This document shows positions 25,700 to 35,075 of a stretch of DNA of 64,000 nucleotides, in pieces. Both the position numbers and the translations under genes were made by a program. Source of the stretch: Heliocidaris erythrogramma (Eukaryota > Echinodermata > Echinoidea > Camarodonta > Echinometridae); the NCBI GenBank assembly GCA_025617745.1, contig CM046866.1, positions 21,094,277 to 21,158,276 of the forward strand, in the 5' to 3' direction. The notes under the pieces are model-generated. The model had not been told where the DNA came from. It saw only the letters and a list, made by a program, of their open reading frames with translations, and searched no databases. Each line of letters starts with the position of its first letter. The first letter of the stretch is position 1.

Positions 25700-27868
25700 T
25701 TATCTTGTATGTCCTCCTTCCGTCCAACATTCAAAATAAGTCCATTTTTTTAGATGTAGACTTAACTTATTTCGAGCTATTGCTTTTTTCCGTTCATTAT
25801 CTTTACTTTCTAAAAGTGCATTATAGATTTCTTTCTTTGTTGGGGGCGTTCCTTTTGATCTCGCATTGTATATCATATATTTTATGAGTATAATTAAGTG
25901 GTTAATGTACATATGTTTTTCTGATTTTCCATCTAAACCAACTAAAATTTCCTCCCATTTTAAAGTATTTAAGTGCATCAATTTCATTTGTTCCCCCAAT
26001 TTCTTGCCACAATTTTCTAACCAATTGACACTTCATAAACAAGTGGTTGTATGCCTCAATTTCCTTTCCACAAAAAGAACATAAGTTAGATGATAAAAAA
26101 CCAAGCTGATACAATTTATCATTACAATATAGGATACTATGTAATAATCTAAAGTGAAAATCACGTAATTTCCCATCTAAAGTGCATAATCTCGGGGTAA
26201 AAAAGCAAGTTGCAACTCCAAGATTGGTATTTAAATGTGTTATTTCCGCGTGTCTAAATGCAAAGCTTTCATTTATATTATCTATAAAGATTTTATAACA
26301 TAATTTAGAAGTCATTCCTTCGTATGATATTATTTTATCGCCTACTTTATACATCAATTCCGAGTAATCAATCGTATCATTCATCTTTTCGTCTTTTTTC
26401 CTTTTCTCTTTCATATACACCGGCAAAGCTGAATAAATGTTACTAATGTAGAATAAATCGTTGGCATCAAGACCTTTTTGTAGGAAATAGCTAACTGGCC
26501 TTAAATGGCCATTTTTATCTACAACATGCTTAATTTGATATATATTCGCCTCAAATAGTTTTCTATTAAAAGTTGTTTTCCGGCCAAAACAGATCAAAGT
26601 ATTATTAAAAATCATTTGATTTCCTAAGTTACTAGTAATAATTCTGTTCTCTCTTAAAGTAGAACGTTAATGATTTTAAATATTGGCTTAATACTTATTA
26701 TTGCATAGATGGCATAAATTAAACAAGGTTATCCAAATTCAACGCTTGGAAACATTTGAAGTAATGATTATTATCAATTATAAAACGGTAAAATACAGCC
26801 CCCGATATAGCAGCTGAAGAGCTCCTCGAACGCTGCTGAGATATGTGACGACACACCCTGTACCAGTCCTGTCTAAGCAGACGATGTCCCATAACATCTT
26901 ACACATTTTTCAGAGCCTATTTTGTCATCTCCTCTTCACTTATTTCTCTTCCTTCACTAGCGTCAGTCTTAATGTTAGTCTGTTGCCTCACTCTTAACTT
27001 CGTGTATGGTATTATTTTGATGAAAAATGCAGCGTTAAAAAAATAAAGGAATCAGTCACTTGTAAACAAAATAAGACGCCATTGTATTTTCAGCTGTTTG
27101 CACCGGGGCATGTTCGGCGTTTCAAGAGGGAACGAATACCATCCTGCTATTATTCGGAGGGCTTTTCAATTTGAAAGTGGGGTTTATTTCATTGATCATT
27201 GACCCTTCTCCTATGTATTTACAATCAAACGGTTTTAGCTATCAGAATCAGTTTCACTTTCCCTTTATAATGGTGTGAAATAAGGTCATGTTTAAATACA
27301 CCAAACTCTTTATAATTTGATAAATAATTGCATTGCAATTACGTTCATTCATTATAGGACGTCGTCTGCTTAAGCAGGATCGATCCCGAGTGTGACGACA
27401 TCAAAACATCGCTATATTTCTGGCGAATCCTCGGATATTCCAGATGCTGAGAAGAGCTTTTATTTGTGTTGTTTTTATAATCACCAGATACGCAGTTGAC
27501 ATAAAACTTATACGATTGCCATCTGTAAGCTTCCCAGTTTCTAGTGATACATTAATTGCCATATTTGTGATTTTCTTTGAATATCTACTTTAATTCGTGC
27601 CAAATATTCAAATATTCTAAGTACAATGTTATAAATCTTCCTCCAATCGACTCGTATAGTCAAAATATTTTTTTCCATTTCATATCACTGTCTTCATAAA
27701 TTAGTCTCTAAATCCACATTATTCTTTGTGCCTTGATCATATCTCTAAAATTCATCATTTTCAAACCTCCATGATTATAATTTAAATAAAGGCTATTTCT
27801 TTTAATCTTATCATGTCCTCTCCATATGAAATCAAAACAAAATTTTCAACTTCTTTATAAACCCAAAT
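25700..27868 (-). pseudogene. LINE ORF2 C-terminal region (broken)
   Basis: C-terminal part of a LINE ORF2 protein (endonuclease/reverse transcriptase). Minus-strand order: FIWRGHDKIKRNSLYL and GGLKMMNFRDMIKAQRIMWI (27840-27690, then a stop), and after an apparent insertion the 237-codon frame 26615-25902. That frame ends with a C-x2-C...H...C motif (LCSFCGKEIEAYNHLFMKC), the zinc-knuckle-like C-terminus common in L1/Tx1 ORF2 proteins. A second frame (25999-25700) continues the tail after a frameshift. No function is expected. Confidence 0.8.
26790..27475. mobile_element. Possible DNA transposon relic inside the LINE
   Basis: The LINE coding sequence between the GGLKM block and the C-terminal frame is about 700 bp longer than L1-type proteins usually need here. 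The extra DNA holds an imperfect inverted repeat: GTGACGACAC...TAAGCAGACGATGTCC near 26845-26891 and its complement near 27358-27400 (GTCGTCTGCTTAAGCAGG ... GTGTGACGACA). I could not define exact ends or a target duplication, so this is tentative. Confidence 0.4.
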
Positions 27869-27869
27869 T

Positions 27870-28232
27870 GTAAAATCAGCACTGATTTTCTTATTTACTA
27901 TATAAATCTATATACCTACCTATTATGCCAGTAGTCTTGACTACGGGACCCCTTCGAGAATTTAACACAAATGAGTCACAATATTGTGCGCACCCCCGTA
28001 ATTAAATCCTATTGTCCCCTTCGCCACTCACGCGCGTCAACACGCCACGGCCATCTTCCTCTTTAGCGAGCAACCCCAAGTAGCAACATGTTGCTTGCAA
28101 GGTGAGGGGAAGGAGGAAGGGTCATAGGTAGGTATATAGATTTATATAGTAAATAAGAAAATCAGTGCTGATTTTACAAATTTACTGCAATAAATCATAT
28201 ATACCTACCTATTATGCCAGACCAGCGCCAAC
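27870..28232 (-). repeat. DIRS-A copy 2 3' terminal repeat and internal complementary region
   Basis: 27870-28110 is the outer inverted repeat: the AAAATCAGCACTGATTTT hairpin, ACCTACCTATTATGCC, GTAGTCTTGACTACGGGACC and the CACTCACGCGCGTCAA block. 28125-28225 is the internal complementary region, where a copy of this end and a copy of the opposite end meet (GATTTTACAAATTTACTGCA). The sequence matches the copy 1 structures. Confidence 0.88.
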
Positions 28233-28745
28233 TCAAAGACCGGGAGGCATGTTTCAAGCAGAAGGGAATAGGATTACACCGAAGATTACAAAGAAGACAC
28301 AGCGGCCTTCAAGGTGGCTGACGCAAACATAGCCTCACCTGCGGGAACATCCGTAAGGTAGCAAGAAATGAAGGAATTGGGCGAACGCCAATAAGCAGCC
28401 TTCAAAATATCATCAAGCGCCACACCTTGAAACAGAGCCCAAGAAGTGCTGACACTACGAGTGTCATGAGCACGAGGCTTACTGTCGGATAAAAGAGCCT
28501 CTGTGCCAGCAGCCCTAATAGCCTCGACGATCCATCTAGAAATGGAATCAAGAGAAGCAGGAGAAAAAGGCTCTTTAGTGATCAGGAACAACTGATCATC
28601 CTTACGATAAGACTTAGACTTATCAATATACCGCTTGAGAGCCCTAACAGGACGCGTCTTTTTTTTTTTGTAACCAAGCCTAGGCAGAAACCCCTTTTTG
28701 AAGACTTTGAAACAGACTACAAGTATCGGACTTGTATTTTCTAAA

Positions 28746-28775
28746 CCCTAACCCTAACCCTAACCCTAACCCTAA
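28746..28775 (+). repeat. Interstitial telomere-type tract (CCCTAA)5
   Basis: Five perfect CCCTAA units inside the MITE at 28654-29021, matching the TTAGGG-type telomere repeat used by most animals. Confidence 0.95.
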
Positions 28776-28804
28776 TAAGCAAAAGAAAATGTCATAATAT
28801 AATC

Positions 28805-28875
28805 TTCTGCCGAGGTTGGAACTCGTGGTTCCTTCACCAAGAGAGGACTGGATTATCCGATTGCGCCACACAGAA
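28805..28875 (-). pseudogene. tRNA-like remnant inside the MITE
   Basis: On the minus strand a 71-nt stretch begins TTCTG and ends CAGAA, able to pair as an acceptor-like stem. It has an A-box-like TGGCGCAATCGG at the right place, a T-arm-like CGAG-TTCCAAC-CTCG hairpin, and a CCAG/TTGG anticodon-like stem. The D stem is lost and the B box is imperfect, so it is a decayed tRNA or the head of a tRNA-derived SINE. Confidence 0.5.
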
Positions 28876-29641
28876 CAGCTGCTCGATGCCCTTGCTCGTT
28901 TTATTATATAGCTAAAATTCGTTTTCATGAATATTCATGCCGATTAGTCTTGACGGAATAAACCGTATTAGTATGAAAAAATGCGAAATCTGCCTAGGCT
29001 TGGTTACCAAAAAATTACACGCTAACAGGACACCAAACTTTGTCCTCGCGCACTGACGAAAACCCAGAAAGCGGACAAAGAAAAATCTCAACAGGGCCAG
29101 AGGAAGCCGTTTGATTCTTGGCAATGAAAGAAGCCTTAGGAATCAATCTAACACCTTTTCTCTCCCAGCGAACATGACCGGGAGTAAGACAGAGGACATG
29201 AAGAGTACTGCGCCTCTGCCCAGAGGCAATGGCTACCAAAAAGAGCGTCTTAACCGTAAGATGGTGAAGCGAAGCTTCACCTAACGACTCAAAAGGAGGC
29301 TTCGCCAGGGCTTCTAAGACCTTAGGCAGGCTCCAAGACGGTACTAACTTAGAACGCGGAGGACGTTTCAGAAAGAACGACCGAATCAAACCACTCAACA
29401 GAGGGGAATTAGAAATCCCCGAACGATCTGAGAAACCCGAGTGAATGGCCCCGATCGCCGATCGGTAACCTCGGATAGTAGAGATGGATCTCCCTTTGTC
29501 AAATAGCGAGATTAGAAAATCCGCAATTGAACCAATAGGAGCCTTAGAAGGGGTTTGATTTCGCTCTTTACGCCAAAGGAAAAAGACCGAAAGACGGGAA
29601 TTATAAATTTCCCTAGTAGAAACTCTACGACTGGACATTAA

Positions 29642-30583
29642 AGGAGAATTAACCTCAAACAATAAGACGATAGTGTTCAAAGGTGTTATTTATTCCTACT
29701 TGTTAGACTATATGGCTTAGCGTCAAAATATACGAGATCGATACAAATCAAGATTTTCTGAGCAAAATTTATCATCTGCTAGCAATATGTATCGTCTGCT
29801 AGCAATACATGGGGGCTGCCATTTTTTTTATTTGTACAAGAAGATTTTCCTAATCCAAATGCCATATTGCATTTTTCAAAATTATAAACCCATTTGAGAT
29901 TAAAAATATAGAATAGATATGTCAATTTATTTTTAAACCGAAGATTTCCTTATATATTTCTGTTGAAAATCGATATTCGCTTAATAGAAATCTATTTTCT
30001 CGATATTGGACGTATGGGACGGAGCAAATTAATTCAAATTTTATGGATGCTTCTTCCCTGAGCATCTATAGCGGCAAACTATGCATTCACCTGCTTTTGG
30101 ATAATGGGACTTGAAAAGTCAGAATGCATGCTGCATATATTATGTTCTGCTCTGTTTGGCAAACCCAAGAAAATAGATTTTTGTTAAGCAAAACCAGACA
30201 ATTTAAAAGTATCATTATAAAGATTTAATTTTTATAATACATTTAAAAGTATCATTATAAAGATTTAATTTTTATAATACATGTAAACACCCACTCTATA
30301 TTTTACGTCACATATGGGATTTTAGGTAATGAAGAAAATCAATTTAGGTCTTGGATTCAAAATATCTTCCTGACTGGAACATTTCTCAATGGTTCATGTA
30401 CAACTCCAAATCAGCAAGAAAATGGCAGCCCCCATGTAAATGAGTAGGAGACGATACCGGGTGTTGGAATATCTTTATTTATACCCTTTTCTGATATCTT
30501 ATTAGAAAATGATTCAGGCCAATAAGTAGGAATATATTACACCTTCCATATAACTAAATTTGTCATCAGGGGGTAATTCTCCT
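29642..30583. mobile_element. TTAA-flanked (piggyBac-type) MITE
   Basis: A 942-bp insertion in DIRS-A copy 2, flanked on both sides by TTAA (29638-29641 and 30584-30587). Copy 1 has one TTAA-containing site at the matching place (11565-11580, opposite strand). Terminal inverted repeats begin AGGAGAATTA. A second, internal inverted repeat (CATGGGGGCTGCCAT near 29808 and ATGGCAGCCCCCATG near 30422) lies further in. A 45-bp segment (ATTTAAAAGTATCATTATAA...) is repeated in tandem at 30198-30285. No transposase is encoded. Confidence 0.82.
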
Positions 30584-30587
30584 TTAA

Positions 30588-31696
30588 AAATTCCGCGGCT
30601 CTATCACAGAGACCCGACTGTCTTGTAGATTCCCCGACAGGGGTGAAGCAGTCAAATGAAGGGACTCTGGATTGTGGTGAAGAATCCCCGAGAGGGGCTG
30701 CAACACCAGATCCGCTCTTAACGGAAGAAGGAACGGTTGAGCCGCCAGAAGGCTTATTAGCTCCGGAAACCAACTCCTCCTGGGCCAAAAGGGAGCTATC
30801 ACAAGCACCCGAGCCCGATCTTCCCTGATCTTCCGCAAGACTCGCGGAATCAGCTGGAAGGGAGGAAAGGCAAATCCTCGAAGATTCTCCCGAGAGAGAA
30901 AGCATCGAGAGCCCAAGCTCCCCGATCACGCGCACAGGAGCAATAAATCGGAAGTAGGTGCTTTAGAACCGACGCAAAAAGATCCACATCCAGTGGATCC
31001 AGGATAGCAGAACGAGTGCCTCCCTGTCGATAGACATAAGCCGCCACAGTGACATTGTCCGTGAGGATCAGAACTGAACGACTGAAAAGTCAACTTCTGA
31101 AACAGGGTTAAAAGAACTGCCATAAACTCCAGGACATTGATATGGGGAAGAGTCCCAAGATGAGACCAATCCCCCGCGACCGCGCTGCCATTGCAATGTC
31201 CTCCCCACCCTAACCGAAAGGCGTCCGTCGAAACCGAGATCGACGGAAGGGGGGTACGGAAGGACTTGCCTCGCGCAAGAACCTTTCTGGCCAGCATGAG
31301 CTTGCGAGCTGTCGAGACAATGGTGAGAATCCTGTCTCGACTGGGCCGAGCCAACTGATTCCAAATGTCCAACACAGCCCCCAGAAAAACTGGGCTGCGA
31401 GTAGGAGCTAACTCTGACTTTTCCCAAATTATTAGGAAACCCAAGTCTTGAGTAAGATTGACGAGCAAACGAGTCTCGTCCAACAAACGATCGCGCGACT
31501 CCGCTAGGAGAAGCCAATCGTCCAGGTAGCAAAATAGCCGAAGGCCGCGTCGCCTCAGTGAGACTGCCAGCACGGCTACGACCTGAGTAAAAACCCGAGG
31601 GGCTGGGAGCAGCCCGAAGGGAAGAGCGCGAAAGCGAAAAGTCTCTGAGAGGAAGGAAAACCCTGGAAGATCGCGCAAAGCGCGATGAATGGGAAT
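30588..31696 (-). pseudogene. DIRS-A copy 2 RT/RNase H, C-terminal part
   Basis: Continuation of the RT gene after the DIRS-B insertion. Minus-strand order: LPGFSFLSETFRFRALPFGL (31670), CYLDDWLLLAESRD with the YLDD catalytic pair (31514-31530), LGFLIIWEKSEL, the RNase H block RLGWGGHCNGSAVAGDWSH and INVLEFMAVLL, and then QGGTRS next to DVDLFAS. A piece between the last two blocks that copy 1 has (ALNALAAQLWRWC...) is missing, a deletion of roughly 170 bp. Frameshifts also occur near 31290, 31090 and 30930. Not functional. Confidence 0.85.
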
Positions 31697-32035
31697 CAGT
31701 AAAATCAGAAGTGATTTTATTATTTGCTAGATAAATCTATGTACCTACCTATTTCCTAGTCTTCCGACTACGCAAGCCATTCGAGTAATTAAAGTCACGA
31801 CAGTGCATATACCCCCCTAGGATCACGCCTTCCTCTGTGCACGTACGCATGACGCGCGCACACAATCCTCCTCTTTACGAGCAGCCTCAGACATCTTGCT
31901 AGGCAAGGAGTGGGGTAGGAGGGTGGGACATAGGTAGGTACATAGATTTATCTACCAAATAATAAAATCACTTCCGATTTTACTGATTTACTACAATAAA
32001 TCAATGTACCTACCTATTTGCTAGACCAGCACAGA
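31697..32035 (-). repeat. DIRS-B 3' terminal repeat and internal complementary region
   Basis: 31697-31880 is the outer inverted repeat: the AAAATCAGAAGTGATTTT hairpin, GTACCTACCTATTT, AGTCTTCCGACT and GCATGACGCGCGCACACAAT blocks. At 31935-32020 inverted copies of both termini meet (AAAATCACTTCCGATTTTAC then TGATTTACTACAATAAATCA). The matching 5' repeat lies at 37690-37858. Confidence 0.88.
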
Positions 32036-32066
32036 TTCAAATGGGGGGCATGTCCCAAGAGGAAGG

Positions 32067-33282
32067 TCAACAGGAACCAAAGGATGACGTTGCAGCTTGC
32101 AACGTCTTGTTAGAAAAAGACTCAACAGACAGAACATCTTTCAAATAAAAAGATGTGAAGGACGTGGAGGAGCGCCAGTAGGCTGCCCTCATAATGTCCA
32201 CTAGGGGCACCCCTTGGAAAAGAGCCCAAGAGGCACTAATGCCCCTGGTATCGTGAGCACGGGGCTTCCCATCACTTAATAGGGCCTCCGGCCCAGCTGC
32301 CTGGATCGCTTCGACTATCCATCTAGAAATGGATTCTCTGGAAGCGGGGGAAAAGTGCTCCCGAGTGATGACAAAAAGCTGATCACTCTTACGAAGAGTC
32401 TTAGTCCTATCTAAATACCATTTCAAGGCCCCCACCGGACACCAGACCTTATCCTCCTGCCCCGAGGAATGGTCCGACAGCGGTCTAAGAAAAATCTCAA
32501 CTGGTCCAGAGGAAGCAGTCTGATTTTTTGGCAATAAAGGAGGGCTTGGGTATAAGTCGCACACCATGGTTCTCCCAACGGATGTGACCCGGTGTGATAC
32601 ACAGAGCATGAAGAGTACTCCTCCTCTGTGCAGAAGCAATAGCAACTAAAAACAGCGTCTTGACCGTTAAATGGTGAAGGGACGCTTTACCCAAAGGTTC
32701 AAAAGGTGGCTTCGCAAGCACGCCAAGGACCTTGGGTAGACTTCAAGAAGGAGTCAGGCTACGAGTTGATGGACGCTGCAAGAAGAAGGAGCGAGTCAAC
32801 CTAGCCAAAAGAGGGGAGTTGGAGACTCCCGAACCATCAGCAAAACCAACGTGGACGGCGGCAATAGCCGAACGATAGCCACGTATGGTTGAAATCGATC
32901 TACCCGTATCGAAAAGGGAGATCAAAAAATCGGCAATAACACCAATAGGGGTTTCACGTGGCGAGACACCCTGATTCTCGCACCAAGAAAAGAAGGCCCC
33001 TAGACGAGAGTTGTAGAGATCTCTAGTGGAGTCTCTACGGCTTCTCATAACAAACTGGGAGGCCCTCTCGGAGAGCCCCGAGTTTCTGGCGTCTTCCCCA
33101 ACAACGGCCAGGCAGTCAAGTGGAGGACCGCTGGGCGTTGATGAACAATCCCCGAGAGGGGTTGAATTATCAAATCTTCCCTGAGAGGAAGGGGAAACGG
33201 ATGGCCGGCCAGGAGACTCAGCAGGTCTGGAATGTGGGGCTATCAACAAGAGCCAAGCCCCGTCCTCCTTGACCTTCCTCAA
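32067..33282 (-). pseudogene. DIRS-B tyrosine recombinase (two frame breaks)
   Basis: DIRS-type tyrosine recombinase. The N-terminal core-binding part lies in the frame 33282-32743 (RSRRDSTRDLYNSRLGAFF, ISTIRGYRSAIAAVH). The first catalytic Arg (QRRSTLHAL) is in the frame 32721-32497. HDTR, AYWRSS and the Tyr of TSFYLKD are in the frame 32645-32067. All four catalytic positions are present but the protein is split by frameshifts near 32735 and 32530. The gene lies directly after the RT/RNase H frame, as in family A. Confidence 0.88.
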
Positions 33283-33318
33283 TACCTGAGGGATCAGAGG
33301 AATGGGGGGAAAAGCGTA

Positions 33319-35075
33319 TCACCGGATAGCTCCCCAATGGAGGGAAAAGGCATCCATCGCCCACGCCTCCTGATCCCGAACCCGCGAGCAATACCTCGGG
33401 AGTCGGTGATTGAGGGTGGAGGCGAACAGATCGATCTCCAGAGGACCCCACACCTCTTGGAGAAGAGCAAACACCTCCGGATGAAGAGTCCACTCTGACG
33501 GGAGGCATTTGCCCCGAGACAGAAAATCCGCGATCAGATTGTCCTGACCGGGAATGTAGGAGGCTACCGGAATAATGTTCATAGACCGGCACCACCTCCA
33601 CAACTGGGCAGCTAAGGTGTTCAGAGAGGAAGACCGAGTGCCGCCTTGGCGATTGATATAGGCAGCTACTGTGACATTGCCGTAAGAACGAGTACAGTGC
33701 GACCAACAAGACCGGGCCTGAAATGATGAAGAGACAGGCTGACCGCCATCATTTCCAAAACATTGATATGGGGCATAACTCTCAAGTGAGACCAGTCCCC
33801 TGAAATCATCTCGCCCCGGCAATGACCACCCCAACCGAGAAGGGAGGCGTCTGTCGCCAGAGAAACTGACGGAAGAGGGGTACAGAGAAGCTTGCCTTGG
33901 GCAAGAAACGAACTGTTCGTCCAGGGGGCGAGAAGGAGCTTGATATCTCTTGGGAGTGGAATCCACCCCAAAGGAGAATCTTTGCCCGGTCTGAAAAACT
34001 GTAGGAGGTGCCTCTGAAAGGGCCTCATCAACAGCCTGCAGTCTGGCAAGACGTCGACTAGACTGGCCAGATAGCCCAGGAATTGAAGCCATTGTCTGGC
34101 TCTGACCCTGCGGGCCGCTCCCAATGACCGTGCGGTCATGGTGATAGTCCGAATTCTGTCCCGACTGGGGCGGGCAAGCTGATTCGGGATATCTATCTCC
34201 GCACCCAAGTACATCGGGGTACGTGTGGGAGATAATTCCGATTTTTCCCAGTTTATCAGAAAGCCTAAGTCTTGCGTTAGCCGCAGTAAAAGGCATAACT
34301 GATCCAACAGGAGGGACTCTGAGTTTGCAACTAGGAGCCAATCGTCTAGATAGACGAATAATCGGAGGCCGCGATTCCGTAGAAACGCGGCCAGGGCCGA
34401 CACTATTCGGGTAAAGACTCGAGGGTCCGGCCTCAGCCCGAAGGGCAGGGCACGAAATCGAAACGTTTCGCCCCGGAACGCGAATCCCAGCAAATTCCTC
34501 GACAGAGAGTGGATGGGAATGTGAAAGTACGCGTCTTTGAGATCGAGGGAGATCGCAAGGTCGTCCCACTTGATCAAGGGCAAAATAGATGCCAAGGTCT
34601 CCATGCGAAAATGCACTGGAGGTATAAACCTGTTGATTCTTTTCATATTTAGAATTATAAGTAAACTTCCCGAGCGCTTGGGAATGACAAATATTGGGGA
34701 GAGACAGAGATGAGGATGATCTCTTACCCTTTCTACAGCGCCCTTTCCCAGCAGCGTGGCGATCTCTGAGGAGATGTGCTGCTGGAAAAGGGCGGACATT
34801 GGAGGCGGGCGGATTCTGATGGCGCCGTTTGGAATTGGCTTTATCAGATCTATGTAAAAGCCGTCGCGCACGACGGATAGCACAAAGGCGTCGCCGGAGA
34901 TTGCCTCCCAAACTGGGAGGAATCTCCGGAGCCGCCCGCCTACACTGTCCACAAGCACTCGGGTTAATGTATCAAAAGGCCGACTTGGGCCTGACCGGGC
35001 CCTTGGCGGCGGTCTTACGCCCCCCTCTTCCTCTCGCCGAGCCTCTACCACGGTTGCCCATGGTAGGGGTCTCAA
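33319..35075 (-). pseudogene. DIRS-B reverse transcriptase / RNase H (one late frameshift)
   Basis: An unbroken 469-codon frame (35075-33666) covers the whole reverse transcriptase: FVLSVVRDGFYIDL, SPIFVIPKRSGSL, ISLDLKDAYFHIPIH with the first Asp, YLDDWLL (~34343-34354) and LGFLINWEKSEL. It continues into RNase H with ATDASLLGWGGH (Asp) and INVLEMMAV (Glu). At about 33680 the frame shifts, right at the position of the next conserved RNase H Asp block, and the sequence continues in another frame (GNVTVAAYINRQGG to DLFASTLNHRLP...DAFSLHW, ending 33319). The start overlaps the end of the gag frame (34972). Confidence 0.88.

Larger units (their letters stand above)
25212..27869 (-). mobile_element. 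L1/Tx1-like LINE, 3' part
   Basis: 3' section of a non-LTR retrotransposon read on the minus strand. It is separated from its 5' section (41198-43740) by the DIRS-A copy 2 insertion. Removing the DIRS element brings CCCAAAT next to TTGGTACC and restores LINE-like continuity. The reading frame on the far side ends with VLLVPNL and resumes with the conserved FIWRGHDKIKRNSLYL...GGLKM block just left of the DIRS edge. A stop codon follows that block, so the element is dead. Confidence 0.85.
28654..29021. mobile_element. MULE-type MITE with telomere-like and tRNA-like segments
   Basis: A 368-bp non-autonomous element inserted in the recombinase gene of DIRS-A copy 2. It is flanked by a perfect 10-bp duplication, CTAACAGGAC, at 28644-28653 and 29022-29031. 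The host sequence in copy 1 (12160-12195, opposite strand) confirms the empty site. Terminal inverted repeats of about 34 bp share GTAACCAAGCCTAGGCAGA, preceded by a T-rich segment. A 9-11 bp duplication points to Mutator-like transposases acting in trans. The interior carries (CCCTAA)5 and a tRNA-like sequence. It encodes nothing. Confidence 0.85.
28260..29680 (-). pseudogene. DIRS-A copy 2 tyrosine recombinase, split by a MITE
   Basis: Well-preserved tyrosine recombinase of the DIRS type. The frame from about 29637 to 29040 contains SSRRVSTREIYNSRL, ISTIRGYRSAIGAIH and the first catalytic Arg in QRRSTLHVL. After the MITE at 28654-29021 the same protein resumes with REPFSPAS-like sequence (here KEPFSPAS), HDTR, AYWRS and the Tyr in ISCYL, ending at about 28286 (CDS stop near 28284). 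Both parts lack other frame breaks, so the MITE insertion alone splits this part of the protein. The N-terminal end is cut again by the TTAA MITE at 29642. Confidence 0.88.
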
